In this document: positions 1-11,242 of the stretch, piece by piece | How positions within the stretch are numbered: position 1 is the stretch's first letter | How the letters are laid out: every line of letters starts with the position of its first letter | Assembly (NCBI GenBank): GCA_035771165.1 | Contig: JAWNZC010000353.1 | Span: 72,001-136,000, forward strand | Reading direction: 5' to 3' | Origin: Paragorgia papillata | Taxonomy: Eukaryota > Cnidaria > Anthozoa > Scleralcyonacea > Coralliidae | Length of the DNA: 64,000 nt | Notes under the pieces: generated by a model | What the model saw: the letters and a program-made list of their open reading frames with translations, nothing else | What the model was told of the DNA's origin: nothing | Database searches by the model: none | Made by a program: the position numbers and the translations under genes

Positions 1-618
1 CTGTATCTCCATAACCTTCCTACTGAACTATTGTTTTACCTTAGCATAATTATAACCAATCAAAGAAAGATACTATAAATAAAAGGTACAGGGGTAGGAA
101 ACAGTAAACTAACCCCACTTTCACTAGCATTCCATCTCATTTCATTGACACTGGTCACCCTGTTTCATTTAATGATTTTAAAATATATTTTTGTTAGTTT
201 GAACTCCTCTTAAGCGAAATTCTACTTATTTGCAATCTTAAACCTTCTCTAAATGCATATATTCGTTCTGCACCGCTTTCTCTATGATAATATATCTGTC
301 AGCTTTCATTTATTTTTTTATTGGTTTACTGTTTGCTACAACTGTAACTTCTATTTATCGTATTCTTCTTTGATCGGTTAATGCATGTTTAATTATTGAT
401 AACTCTGTTAATATATACCTAGGTATTCTGGACTTGTCAGTTATTATCTCTGAAGATGTTGTGATGTTAACAACAAAACGTAAGATTTTTATTATTAAAA
501 ATTATGATTTTACTCGTGTGTCTCATTGAATGGCTATTCTAAAGATATTTTGCTGTGCTTTGATATTTATAATTAGACTACGCTTCCGGCCCGATCAATC
601 CATAGCTAATTGTCTTAC

Positions 619-936
619 CTTGATTTTTTCTTCACAACCAAACAGTTTAATGTTTTCGAGCAGTCTTATGGAATATTTCCTGTTTGAAGTTGTTTCCACG
701 AGTTCTTTCCTCACGGCCGGGATCAGTGCTTTATTCTTAAGTTCTATCTTGCAGTGACGTTCCTGCAAAGCTCGTGGTTTTCCTGTTATGTCAGTAAAGT
801 CAAAATTAGTACGAAAACTATATCGGCTAACTTTTGGGTTAAAAACTCTATTTCGACCACAATACAACGTAGCGTTTATTATCGTTTTTTGAATCAATTT
901 CAGGTTTCGTTCATTGTAGCTCTCCACATTTGACAT
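619..936 (-). CDS. possible internal exon, unknown protein
   Basis: The minus strand is open for about 106 codons and stops being needed exactly at a strong splice donor (GTAAGA, complement of 612-618). The peptide is basic, with segments such as NATLYCGRNRVFNPK and RYSFRTNFDF and a charged C-terminal half. No family is recognised. It lies about 0.8 kb downstream of the receptor 7TM exon on the same strand, so it could be a 3' exon of that gene if the GTAGGA donor inside the receptor tail is used, or part of another gene. Overlapping plus-strand ORFs of similar size exist, so this may be chance. Confidence 0.25.
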
Positions 937-1273
937 TTCATGATATGGCGAGAGAACGACCGTTAAAAATTACAAGTCGTTTACCATCCCTCGTTTCATT
1001 CAACGTTTTTGAAGCCGAGCGCAGTATTAGCGTGAACGCTGATCCCAGCGAAGAGTATTACAGAACAAAGAAAACATCTAAGGGTAATTTGGAGGTTTTT
1101 TTAAAGCAACGCAAAACAGGTGCGTAGTAGTGTTGTTACTTTCGAATGAATCCAATTGATATGCTAGAATAGCGCTGTATGCTATTTCTTCTATGTAAAA
1201 CTCGACGTTTCCCTCGGCGCAAGCCAAAAGTCTTAGGTATATAACAAAGCGCTTGTTGACTTTTGCCTCGAGA

Positions 1274-1324
1274 AACATCGAGTTTTACGGTCCCTCAGGC
1301 CTTGGGTCCGTAAAACTCGATGTT
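1274..1324. repeat. short perfect hairpin
   Basis: Arms reading ACATCGAGTTTTACGG and its reverse complement flank a short CTCAGGCCTTGGG-like spacer. The surrounding text (CCTCGGCGCAAG, CCTCTGCGCCATTCAACAAG) is also partly symmetrical, so this is probably the core of a small palindromic MITE. Confidence 0.6.
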
Positions 1325-1708
1325 TTCCTCTGCGCCATTCAACAAGTGTATATTATCCACCGTTAAATAATGGACATATCGTCTTTGTAACCAACGGTTT
1401 CTAGGACGTAGTGCATTGTGAATTTTCTCCGGTGTCCGCTTAATACAAGTTTTTAACAATACGAATTACCAAATTGGCTTTACTTTAGTGCCCCGTCTGT
1501 TTCTTGGAGTGTCCGCTGAATAGTGAGTGGTTTGTTATAGCTACAGTAAATATTAAAAGGAAATTTCACGACCCGATCGAGTTAGTGTCGGTTCAATTGA
1601 GTGTGTCCGCTTAATTGAGATAATTACTTTACGTCTCGAATTTCGTATCATATGAAATTCAAAGTGCGCTTGGATTGAATTGAGGTCTATAGACCTTAAC
1701 AAATTAAA

Positions 1709-2813
1709 TTAACAAGTTATATATGAAAGTATATATACTGTTTTACTTAAACGATTATAGTTCCTACCTTGCGCATTTCCACGCTGCGTTGCTGCAGCAG
1801 GTTTTGAAAAAGGCCATAGTGTAGCAATCTTCTCGCGTACCATTGGAGCTGAGAATGTGTAGAGAAATGGGTTGATCGAACTGTTTATTGGCAGCACAAA
1901 CACCGCAATCCAGGCATAGACTTGCTTCTCCGGGTCGTGAAAGTCTCCAGCTAAGCATAAGATGCTTATTACGATGATAGGAAACCAGCAGAAAAAATCA
2001 GTAAGGATAATAAACATCATTCTCTTGGCGATTGTTGACTCTTTGTTCGTTCGTGTCGACCTCGCAGCTCTCGCTGATTTGACGACTGTTCGATACATCA
2101 TAACGTAAGCCACAAGCATGTAAAAGAATGAGATACCGTTGAGAAAGATGAAAATAACAACAGAGTATTCCCAACCAGCTAGTCTCTTGACCGACAGTTG
2201 AAGTGGAAGACAGACCCCAGAACGACCAAACATATTCACATTCTGCTCATAATCGAAGAAGTAGTCATTGTTTAGCAAAGGAGCAACAGAAATAACTAAG
2301 CCCAAAAGCCATACAAGGATCATAATTATGATTGCTTTTTTGATGGAAATGCGTTCAAAACGCATTGAAAAGACAATGCAAAGAACGCGATCAAGTGTAA
2401 CCATGCACAATGTCAAGACAGACACTTCACTAGATAGTATTGAAAGAACACCGGCAAAGCTACAAAGAGTACTTGCTCGCCAAGAAACATCGTGTTTAAA
2501 GTAAACACCTCGCCACACAGTATCTTTGTAAGCTATCATCAACATGTAAACTCCCATTAAGAAATCGGCTACCGCAAGATTGGTTAAAAGAAATGAGTTC
2601 ACTTGGCCTTTATCCTTTCCAATTATCCTCCACAAAACTACACCCAAGTTTCCTGCACAAGCAATCGCCCCCAAAACCCAAATAAAGTACTTAAGAAATG
2701 TGTTTTTAAGCAATTCGTCACAACTTGATAAGCCGCTGCCTTCAAGCGATGTACAAGAAACACCTGGTACTGCTTTCTCGGCGTAACAACACAAAGTGAA
2801 GTGGTCGACTTTC
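1709..2813 (-). CDS. relaxin-receptor-like hinge and seven-transmembrane domain exon
   Basis: Terminal coding exon of the receptor. Its first base completes a Leu codon with the last LRR exon (acceptor AG at 2814-2815). A cysteine-bearing hinge comes first (VDHFTLCCYAEKA, then PGVSC), like the RXFP hinge, then seven hydrophobic segments. Class A landmarks are visible: NLAVADFLMG in TM2, a disulfide Cys before TM3 (STLCSF) with its partner in loop 2 (SGVCLPL), LDRV at the TM3 DRY site, CWFP in TM6 and NPFLY in TM7. The tail is short. A GTAGGA donor lies in the tail after NAQG, so the last 20 or so residues may instead come from another exon. The family couples to G proteins, classically Gs in vertebrates. 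The ligand here is unknown. Confidence 0.92.
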
Positions 2814-3820
2814 CTATACAATGCATTGAATAAAAAAATAATAGTATCAGGATAGCAAAATAAAAACGGATAATCCTGGAGTTAAGCCTATCATATCTAG
2901 ATTTAGACTTGTGAAAAGAAAGTTGGTCATTTATTCTTTAAAGGAAGACATTACATCACCACGACAACAGCAAGGAATTTTGTCTGCGCTGTTAAAAAAT
3001 ATCGCGGGCTCATTGTGTTTAGTGATCGTCTGTGGCGAAATTTTGAAAATGTGGAGAAGGTATACCGACCAAGATATCTTCAAGATTTAAGTACTAACAA
3101 TCTGTCAGTCAACCAGAGTGTTAAACTATCTTGTCCAATTAGTGGAGACACTGACATTCTTCTGATAGGTGAAAGAAGACATTTTAGCCAGGAAGGTGTC
3201 GCATTGGAGTCAAATTGACAGCGAATGTTTGATCGACTATAAACTCAAAATTTGCCTTCTTCCCCAAATTTAAATGCTGGTTTTCTTTTATTCCATTACT
3301 GCTTTTGATATCGGAGAGGTATTTCGTAATGGGAAAATTGTAGAAAGTGGGTAAATTATGTATTTATTCCTTTCATCCGACGACTTGTTTACTAGTTAGT
3401 GCTGTCTTTAAAACCTACTCAGATTCTGTCTTATGTCGAGCAAGACCTCTTAACTGCCACAATGTTGTGCTAAATTTATGTATAATTCCGTTTGTACATA
3501 GAAATATATAATCAGTTTTTTTGTCTCACTCAGATCTTACAATAAAATTTGACATGCCTACGCTACTAATTTCATTGCGGCGACGACATGCAAATATTGT
3601 CAATTTCTGCGAAATCTGCCCTATTGCTCCAAAATGATTTTACCGGTTGTCAGTCTTTAGTTGATTTTCTTAAATTTTAACGACACTTTTTTGTTTTAAA
3701 AATTGTAGAAATGGGGCTTTGAGCTCAATTAAACTGCGTGCATTTGAAGCCACGGCATGTTGACCACAACGTACTCAACCCGTTGTCACCAAATTTAATA
3801 TCGTACGATTCACTAAAATA
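2814..3820. other. intron between last LRR exon and 7TM exon
   Basis: AT-rich intronic sequence with no LRR-like 72-nt block and no clear repeat. Short ORFs on both strands lack splice context or family resemblance. The left boundary of the first tandem-duplication unit lies at about 3821. Confidence 0.6.
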
Positions 3821-4619
3821 TCTTTCTTTTTCTTCACGTTGTGGGAGGCTGCTTCTGACTGTTTCCAGTGTCCTTACACAAGCCGTTTGCTAAACTATAC
3901 ACCTTTTTCTGGGGGAAATAAGGGTTGTGGGGGGAAAATTTTACCGCCATCTTTGTTTATGTTTTTGAAGTCCTGGGGACAACTCGCGCGACTATCTCGC
4001 AATCTCCACGAGCGCATGCGCGGACAAAATTCTCTGCTGTTTACCACGACCGAAACTTCAGGTCGATATTTCTCTATTAACGTGCAAGATCTCATGACAG
4101 CTTCAAAGCCCCTATTTTTTTTCTAACTTGTCCTCATCAGACCTTCTTCTCTGATCAGACTATAGTATCTTTTTCCGGCCAACCCTAGACGTGACGATTT
4201 TTTCAACAACAGGAGAACCCTCCAAGTAAAAAAGGGGGGAAAACATGCGTTTCAAGGCCGTCGGAAATCTTGTCCTCGTGTAATGTCTACAAAACGAAAT
4301 CACCATTTTACTTAACATTGTACCGAAGCTCCAGTAGCGGCGAAACAAAAGTACATCCCTAGATCAATTTATTCGAAGAGAGGAGGTACAATTGTCTATT
4401 TCGTGCTATTTCCACTACGCATTAGGCATCCGATTTTCAAGTATTATGTGTTTTACTCTGGATAACGCTAGACGATTTTACTCTTCGCAGAGAAATCCCA
4501 CCAACGGGAAAACTGTTAATCATTAACTTATTAAATTGGCAAGATTGAGTTGTCCTAGGATGTATGTCACCGAAGAAGTTGAATTTGACAACGAGATGAA
4601 AAGAAAAATCAATACTTAC

Positions 4620-4691
4620 AATTCTTTTAATGATTTAAGTGGATTAAATAGACCTTCAGGAATTCTTTCAAGGTGGTTTTTTGATAGGTCG
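4620..4691 (-). CDS. receptor LRR exon 10 (unit 1, exon C)
   Basis: A 72-nt exon with donor GTAAGT (complement of 4614-4619) and acceptor AG at 4692-4693. It encodes one 24-residue LRR, DLSKNHLERIPEGLF followed by NPLKSLKE, with the final Leu split over the intron. It has all consensus positions (L2, N5, L7, I10, P11, F15, L18, L21). It is the last repeat before the hinge. Its duplicate, exon C' (11171-11242), differs at 10 of 72 nucleotides. Confidence 0.9.
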
Positions 4692-5287
4692 CTAAAAAGA
4701 TTACACAAAAGCGAATATTTTAGTTACAAAATATATATATTGGTTATTGATAATAAATGTATTGATTTTGATGCTAAAAATGCAGTACAAGCGCTTAACA
4801 TATTTTTCCCAACCGGCATGTCATAGACACCTTAAATTCTTGCGGAACGTTTTTGGAACATCAAATGTAAATCGTGTTCAAACAATTTTAGACAGGACTG
4901 TCTAAAAACACGGAATTTATAACTATAGAAAAATGCATTTTAGTAGCATTGCAACATGGTAAAAGTGTACAATTCAACAATATAGCACCCGTTTCAGCAC
5001 CCCTTAACTGGCCCACCTTCAAGGAGCTGGAATTACTTGTGCAAAATATCTGCAGAGTTCCATTCCGTACTAGCTCTACCGAAGACTTTTGGATCACTTG
5101 GATATTACGTGACATTCCCGTACCCGATAAATTCTTTGGGGTTTTTGATGAAACTGCGAAGAATAGATTTGTCGTTATTTGTCTATTATCTTAGATTCAA
5201 AATTATCAAATAGTCCTAGCCAAAAGTGATCAAATTAAGTTGCAAAATGCCAAGAACAGCAAAGCTTTCCAACAATTTTGACTACAT

Positions 5288-6199
5288 TTAACAGTTATAG
5301 CATGAGCTCGAGTTGTATATGAGCTCATAGCCAACGAGGCGCTTCGCCGAGTTGGCTATTAGTTCGTATACAACGAGAGCGAATGGTATAACTGTTTTAT
5401 TATATAGCCAAGCGCTGTACAGTGTACAAGAGACAAAATAACAGCGAAATGTTTGAAACAACAAACTTCCGGCATAGGCAACTAATACTTCCGCCATGCG
5501 TAATGATCATTCACATAGAGTTTCTCGCTGAGCTGTTCGGTAAACAGCTTCGAAATGTTGTATAAATGTTTCTCGAGAGGCAAAAAATGTGTTAAGCAGA
5601 TCAACAAAAAAGATTAAAAGGTACCTTTATGAAGTCGAAAGGTGGGTCAGTTGTTTATATTAGCGTTGCTGTCGTGAAAAAGGTGTTGATTTCATGCAAA
5701 AATGAATCTGAAACACCTTCGGCAGTAAAACTAAATTACTTATTTGGTTGTTTTTGAAAAAGAACATTCTTTTTACTACTCCAAATGCTTATCTAAATAA
5801 AAAAAGTCTCTTTACTGGTTATCTCCTACGAAATGTGTGTTGTAAGCTTGATTTTAACCGTGAGTTTCTTTGTTTGGCAACAAATTAATATCAACCCGTT
5901 AATTTAGTCGGGTTTTTGAAGTAAAAAGACGTAATTTTTAGGTGAATTTTACCATTTAACATGCTAAATTGTGTATTTGTTAATGTATTTTTACACAATG
6001 TTGTTTTTTTATACATTGGTTTGATGGTATTGATGTTTTTCTGTATAAAAATCCGTCAATTTCAACTCTTTTCGGCAGTAAAAAAACATGCCGCCATCTT
6101 GTTTTTCCTCTACTAGCAGGATATGAGCTGATAGCCTGGTAGTAGGGAACCAATCAGGTTACGCAAAAGCTCATATCCGATAGCATGCTATATAATAAT
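5288..6199. mobile_element. about 0.9-kb MITE-like element, copy 1
   Basis: It begins near TTAACAGTTATAGCATGAGC and ends near ATAGCATGCTATATAATAA, giving imperfect inverted ends. An internal palindrome around 5318-5372 contains the phrase GAGGCGCTTCGCC. A second nearly full copy lies at 21883-22788 with about 95 percent identity, and a truncated copy lies at 11830-11928. There is no credible transposase ORF, so it is probably non-autonomous. Confidence 0.75.
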
Positions 6200-7194
6200 G
6201 GTAGATGTACCATACCTGGACTAACAAAGTCGAACACTGCAACCATATTCTTGTCGTAATAATAACAATTCAAGAGACTCAAATACTGACAGACGTTCGG
6301 TAGACGTTTGTCAAGCTCTTGCAATTACTCAGAAAAGATTTCTAAGCCCCAAACAGGGTTCGAAATTGCAACCTTCTATTGATCGGTTAGCCGCTCTAAC
6401 CATTGAGCCACTGAGGCTCCATAGTCATATGTGATCCTAAGTGGTAGCGTTTGCATAAAAGATGTAGTTAAAGTGATATGATAAGTTGTACGTATACATG
6501 TGGTGCATTTGGTACGTTTGCGAGCTTGGAGGTGTTATTACATATAAATATAGTAAATCAAAAATACTTGCAGAATGATGAGGCATTGTAGTGCAATTCA
6601 TATAATTACCTTTTGATGGTGATGTGTTTGTTATTTCGAAATTTGATTATTCATAAAACTCACACCTCAATTAAATCTTCAATTTTTTAACGAGTCGAGT
6701 ACGACATTTAAAACGAATTTTAATTCGTCTGCATAGTTTTCTTTTTAAATTGAATAAAATTGTTTTTCATTTTAATATCGATTTTAGTAGTGGTAGTTAG
6801 GAAAGGCGAAATGCCACTCTAAATACAAAAATGAAAAGACAAAATAGACGGTTTGAAAGATGCAGTGCATGTAAAAGCAGGGTCATTAAAACTTCTCAAT
6901 TTTGAATTCGTTGTGGTTTGCTTGTTAATACAGGTTAATTTTGTTAGTTACTGGATCGTTAACCTAGAGAAAAATACCTTCCCTTTGTAAGGTTAACTAC
7001 GTGTAGATTTGTTACCGAAAGCGAGGTAATTATGTCACTTACTACTGAAGAAGCTACTGAGCACGTTATCACAAAAGTTGTCTAAAAAACCACAAGTTAG
7101 CCAACGACAACATGGTCGTTGTACACCAACGAACTTCGGATGGGCATTAGACCCAACCACGCATACATCAAGTTAATGCCCAGCGAAGTTGAGT
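6200..7194. other. intronic sequence, includes degenerate tRNA-like SINE
   Basis: No exon is seen. At about 6340-6415 the minus strand resembles a tRNA-derived SINE head: a B-box-like GGTTCGAAATT stretch and an A-box-like TGGCTCAATGGTTAGAGC, with a poor anticodon stem. The rest is AT-rich, without recognisable structure. This whole stretch is absent from tandem unit 2. Confidence 0.5.
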
Positions 7195-7252
7195 TGATAC
7201 TCGGGTAATTAATGACGATAAAGGTTGTTCTGAGCAAGTAGAAAAGTTACTT

Positions 7253-7324
7253 GACCACGGCTGGATTCGAATCCGCGACCTTCGGTTTACTAGTCCGACT
7301 CTCTACCAACTGAGCTACGCGGTC
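7253..7324 (-). tRNA. tRNA-Thr(AGT)-like, probably SINE-borne pseudogene
   Basis: The 72-nt minus-strand unit has a 7-bp acceptor stem (GACCGCG with CGTGGTC), an A box (TAGCTCAGTTGGTAGAG), an anticodon loop CTAGTAA giving AGT, and a B-box GATTCGAATCC. The D stem ends GAGA instead of GAGC and the T stem has mismatches, so it is unlikely to be a working tRNA. It forms one end of a palindromic element. Confidence 0.6.
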
Positions 7325-7594
7325 AACGCCGGAGAAGGTCGAGGTAATGGGGTTTAAAAAACTATCTCGATTCATCAAGTCAGCATCGAACTGTACTCAG
7401 TTCCGACTGTATAATGCGAAGTGGAAATTGGAGAACAGCACTCGGAGAACAACCTTTATCATCATTACTTACCCGAGTATCAATTTCCACTTCGCATTAT
7501 ACAGTCTGAACTGTTCGATGCTGACTTGATGAAACGAGATAGTTTCGAAATTCAGTCTTTAAACTACCCCATTCCCTCGACCTTCTCCGGCATT

Positions 7595-7666
7595 GACCGC
7601 GTAGCTCAGTTGGTAGAGCGTCGGACTGGTATACCGAAGGTCGCGGGTTCGAATCAAGCCGTGGTC
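7595..7666 (+). tRNA. tRNA-Thr(GGT)-like, probably SINE-borne pseudogene
   Basis: Inverted partner of the minus-strand unit at 7253-7324. The acceptor stem is preserved and the D arm (GCTC...GAGC) is better than in its partner. The anticodon loop CTGGTAT would read GGT. The T stem (GCGGG against CAAGC) is mismatched. It is probably a degenerate SINE head retaining A and B boxes, which could still promote Pol III transcription. Confidence 0.6.
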
Positions 7667-7725
7667 AAGTAACTTTTCTACTTGCCCGGTATGGCATCGT
7701 TCACTCGGAGAACAACCTTTATCAT

Positions 7726-7822
7726 TATACATATATACATATATACATATATACATATATACATATATACATATATACATATATACATGTATACATGTAT
7801 ACATATATACATATATACATTA
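7726..7822. repeat. (ATATACAT)n microsatellite
   Basis: About a dozen tandem ATATACAT units directly follow the tRNA-Thr element. A similar array follows the second copy at 12829-12870, so microsatellite and SINE were duplicated together. Confidence 0.9.
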
Positions 7823-7944
7823 ACTTGATTATTACATTAAAACTTGATTTATGTGTGGTTCGGAGTAATTATTATAAATAAACAACCGCGGTACATCAAA
7901 GAAAACCGAGGTAACCGTGAACTAAGTAATAGATAAATTCCGAG

Positions 7945-8180
7945 AACGAGGGATGTACGCTATATAAAGACCCGAGGACGCGCAGCGTCCGAGGACTTTA
8001 TATCGCATACATCCCGACGTTCGAGGGATTTATCTGACTGAATTTATTATTGAAGAGGTTTTCCAACAAAGTCTTGTCTTTTTTTTTCCTCCTTGGACAA
8101 AGATTTTCCTTGTTTTTTTTTTCTTCATTTCGTTTCTAATTATTATTCAAGGGCTTTATGCGATATAAAGCCCTCGAAAG
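7945..8180. repeat. palindromic MITE-like block with nested hairpins
   Basis: The phrase GAGGGATGTACGCTATATAAAG is mirrored by CTTTATATCGCATACATCCC, with an inner hairpin GGACGCGCAGCGTCC, followed by a second short palindrome GGGCTTTATGCGATATAAAGCCC. Copies occur at 13110-13360 and, inverted, at 12590-12769. Confidence 0.7.
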
Positions 8181-8543
8181 AACAAAGAAAACCGACTCAA
8201 TAATGAATGAAAATAACATTTAAACGCAACTGAACGATGGCATATTACATCAAATTAATAAAATCATTAACGCTGCCAATTGCATCTAAAAACGGAATAA
8301 AAATGTTTTTCCCGAAGTTTGTAAAATGATAAAATGTCAACTCGTTTTTTATTATAAATAGCATATTTAGAAACAGTAAACGAATTTTCAAATCTTCTAT
8401 CAATAAACGTGACACGCCTTGTTATATCCTTTACTGAAGGAAACAAATAAAAAGAAAAAAATAGTGCTATTTTATGTTAATATAAGGTCTCAAAAGCACA
8501 TTATAGTATACACGCTGCATTTAAAATATTTTTCAAATCATAC

Positions 8544-8615
8544 AGTTTCTCCAACTTCGTTAAATCTTTAAACGCTCCGGGTTTAATTTTTTGAATATTA
8601 TTATCCTGAAGAAAT
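8544..8615 (-). CDS. receptor LRR exon 9 (unit 1, exon B)
   Basis: A 72-nt exon (donor GT at 8543-8542 on the minus strand, acceptor AG at 8616-8617). It encodes FLQDNNIQKIKPGAF then KDLTKLEK with a split final Leu, a canonical LRR. It is identical over all 72 nucleotides to its duplicate B' (13717-13788). Confidence 0.92.
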
Positions 8616-8725
8616 CTGAAAAAGAAGAACATTGCTCAATTACTCAAAAATAATAAGATTTAGCTGTTTTTGGACTGTTAAATCAAGAAGAATGTGTTTA
8701 AAGACACATATTAAACATTAAGTTA

Positions 8726-9317
8726 CTGAATGATTGAATGGTTGAATGATTGAAGGATTGAAGGATTGAAGAATTGAAGTATTGAAGGATTGAAGGATTG
8801 AAGGATTGAAGGATTGAATTGTTGAACTATTGAATTATTGAGTTATTTATTTATTTAATTATTTAATTATTTAATCACCTAATTAAATAATTACTTCATT
8901 GCTTCATTATTTCATTATTTCATTATTTCATTACTTCGTTACTTCGATACTTCATTACTTCATTACTTCATTACTTCATTACTTCATTACTTCACTACTT
9001 CAATACTTCATTACTTCATTTCTTCATTACTTCATTACTTCATTACTTCATTACTTCATTACTTCAATACTTCAATACGTCATTACGTCATTACGTCATT
9101 ACTTCATTAATTCAATACTTCATTACTTCATTACTTCATTACTTCATTACTTCATTACTTCATTACTTCATTACTTCATTACTTCAATACTTCATTAATT
9201 CAATACTTCATTTTTTCATACTTCATTACTTCATACTTCATTACTTCATTACTTCATTACTTCATTACTTCATTACTTCATTACTTCATTACTTCATTAC
9301 TTCATTACTTCATTACT
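8726..9317. repeat. octanucleotide satellites (GATTGAAG)n and (CATTACTT)n
   Basis: About 110 bp of GATTGAAG-type units is followed by AT-rich ATTTAATT repeats, then about 430 bp of CATTACTT units with interspersed CAATACTT and CATTACGT variants. It is intronic. The equivalent array in unit 2 (13898-14825) is about 340 bp longer. Long open frames here are repeat artefacts. Confidence 0.95.
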
Positions 9318-10032
9318 AATATTTGAAATATGTGATTATTTAACTGTTTAACGAGAAGGTTACTAATACTTTTGTTTATATGTAATTATACTTCATTCCG
9401 TCCAGCTGTCGTCCATGCATGTACGAGATCACGCACCCATCCATCAATCTATCGATCTATTTTATCCATGCCACAATTCATCATCCATCCATGCATACAT
9501 CTATTCAATCATCTACCATTTTATTTACCAACCGATTTATTCACCGCCTTAACCTTGTCCCTCCAACCATTGCACCAAGCTACCTATCTATCAATGCATC
9601 ATATGAACTCACTATCTAGCTATCCAGATAACAACCATCTGCATAACTATCAATATGTGTATACATCCATCCATCTATTCACCAACCCACCGACTCAAAA
9701 CACTAGTGTTTTAAAAATCTACTCCAAAAAAATACCAAAAACTTACAAAACTTTAAGATCACCAAGTCCGCTGAAAACTTTACTATCTATTTCCAACAAA
9801 CGGTTTGAATCAAGATATCTGAAAGAAAGAATAAGCAGAAACACTGAGAAAAATGTTATTTTAAAACCATTTTTCCAATATAAAATTACAAATTTATTTT
9901 ATTTATTACACAATTTCAAAAGGTGAAATAATTCTTAATACTGCATTTCTAATAGGAGATAAATCTTTAAAAATATAATAATGTTATGCGTTACAGTACT
10001 ATTTATTAAGCTTGTTGTCATAAAGAACTTAC

Positions 10033-10104
10033 AAGTATTGAAGATTTTGAAGATTCTCGAACACGTTGATTTGAAGAGCTTTCAATCGATTAAGACGTAG
10101 GCTC
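10033..10104 (-). CDS. receptor LRR exon 8 (unit 1, exon A)
   Basis: A 72-nt exon with a strong GTAAGTTC donor and acceptor TTTTAG. It encodes SLRLNRLKALQINVF then ENLQNLQY plus a split Leu. The duplicate A' (15544-15615) differs by two nucleotides, one changing Ile to Thr. Confidence 0.92.
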
Positions 10105-10235
10105 CTAAAACAATTCAAAACCGAGGTACATTTAACGAGTTTGATTTATATTGTTGCAATAGATATACCAGGCGGGAAACGTAATTTGAAAATGAAAATA
10201 AGTGCCCAGCAAATAACTTTTAGACAAAATAAATG

Positions 10236-10287
10236 TAATTAGCTAACGTTTCGTTGCTTGAAGCGCAACATCATCAGAGCAATTTGA
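10236..10287 (-). ncRNA. degenerate hammerhead-like fold (PLE tail), copy 1
   Basis: On the minus strand CTGATGA (10271-10277) is followed by one extra T, a 5-bp stem (GTTGC with GCAAC), GAAA (10249-10252), then ACGT-type palindromic helix III, and AGC(T)AATT that can pair with AATTGCT before the core, giving helix I. The extra base between A9 and stem II departs from the canonical hammerhead. A duplicate lies at 15748-15795. It is probably the 3' end of a Penelope-like element. Confidence 0.5.
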
Positions 10288-11170
10288 AAGCTTAAGGATA
10301 ATTAAGTATTTGTATATACATGGTTCAAATATTATATTACAAACGGTCAAAATAGATAACAAAATAATAAACACTAAAATATCTTTCTTTTTCTTCACGT
10401 TGTGGGAGGCTACTTCTGACTGTTTCCAGTTTCCTTTCACCAGCCGTTTGCTAAACTATACACCTTTTTCTGGGGGAAATAAGGGTTGTGGGTGGAAAAA
10501 TTTACCGCCATCTTTGTTTATGTTTTTGAAGTCCTGGGGACAACTCGCGCGACTATCTCGCAATCTCCACGAGCGCATGCGCGGACAAAATTCTCTGCTG
10601 TTTACCACGACCGAAACTTCTAGTCGATATTTCTCTATTAACGTGCAAGATCTCATGACAGCGTCAAAGCCCCTATTTTTTTCTAACTTGTCCTCATCAG
10701 ACCTTCTTGTCTGATCAGACTTTCGTATCTTATTCCGGCTAACCCTAGACGTGACGATTTTTTCAACAAAACAGGAGAACCCTCCAAGTAAAAAAAGGGG
10801 GGTGAAACATCGGAAATCTTGACCTCGTGTAATGTCTACAAAGCGAAATCACCATTTTACTTAACATTGCACCGAACCTCGAGTAGCGGCGACACAAAAG
10901 TACATCCCTAGATCAATTTATTCGAAGAGAGGAGGTACAATTGTCTATTTCGTGCTATTTCCACTACGCATTAGGCATCCGATTTTCAAGTATTATGTGT
11001 TTTACTCTGGATAACGCCAGACGATTTTACTCGTCGCAGAGAATTCCCACCAACGGGAAAACTGTTAATCGTTAAAAATTATTAAATTGGCAAGATTGAG
11101 TTGTCCTAGGATGTATGTCGCCGAAGGAGTTGAACTTGACAACGAGATGAAAAAAAAAATCAATACTTAC

Positions 11171-11242
11171 AATATTTTTAATGATTTAAGTGGACTAAAT
11201 AGATCTTCAGGATCTATTTCAAAGTGATTATTTGATAGGTCG
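11171..11242 (-). CDS. receptor LRR exon 7 (unit 2, exon C')
   Basis: A 72-nt exon with the same splice sites as exon C. It encodes DLSNNHFEIDPEDLF then SPLKSLKI with a split Leu. Ten nucleotides differ from exon C, nine of them amino-acid-changing. One change puts Asp at the hydrophobic Ile10 position of the LRR, while the reading frame is kept. The flanking intron is much more similar between the copies. Confidence 0.85.

Larger units (their letters stand above)
1..1708. other. 3' flank of the receptor gene, no firm gene
   Basis: This stretch lies downstream of the seven-transmembrane exon. It is AT-rich and mostly featureless. Around 1390-1620 short phrases resembling TCCGCTTAATTGAGA recur, which looks like repeat debris. 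A compact hairpin sits at 1274-1324 and a possible minus-strand exon at 619-936, both listed separately. AATAAA-type polyadenylation signals exist on the minus strand (for example at 309-314), but none can be tied to the receptor from sequence alone. Confidence 0.5.
7195..7700. mobile_element. palindromic SINE-like element with two tRNA-Thr heads
   Basis: The two halves are inverted copies. Each outer end carries a tRNA-Thr-like unit (7253-7324 minus, 7595-7666 plus). Next come CCGGAGAAGGTCGAGG, a TCATCAAGTCAGCATCGAAC block and GCGAAGTGGAAATTGG, meeting at a short non-palindromic centre with GGAGAACAACC. The outermost flanks also match (AAAGTTACTTGACCACGG and its complement). The whole could fold back on itself. 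A shorter, damaged copy lies at 12095-12476. Confidence 0.8.
3821..10352. repeat. tandem intragenic duplication, unit 1
   Basis: Unit 1 matches unit 2 (10371-15866) in order and orientation: 3821-5380 with 10371-11930, 7090-7640 with 11930-12475, and 7842-10352 with 13018-15866. It holds LRR exons C (4620), B (8544) and A (10033). Unit 2 lacks about 1.7 kb corresponding to 5380-7110 and carries extra satellite. Copies of the right part are nearly identical, while the left part differs by about 3-6 percent. A roughly 18-bp filler separates the units. The result is three additional in-phase LRRs in the receptor. Confidence 0.9.

Noticed and set aside
3015..3218. 67-codon plus-strand ORF in the last receptor intron
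   Set aside because: No splice context, no family resemblance and no repeat copy.
4888..5115. ORFs around 4.9-5.1 kb and 11.3-11.7 kb on both strands
   Set aside because: They lie in the duplicated intron, differ by frameshifts between copies and show no splice signals in a usable phase.
8899..9198. ORFs over the CATTACTT satellite and the 184-codon ORFs at 9372 and 14883
   Set aside because: Repeat-driven or duplicated low-complexity frames antisense to the receptor, with no domain or splice support.
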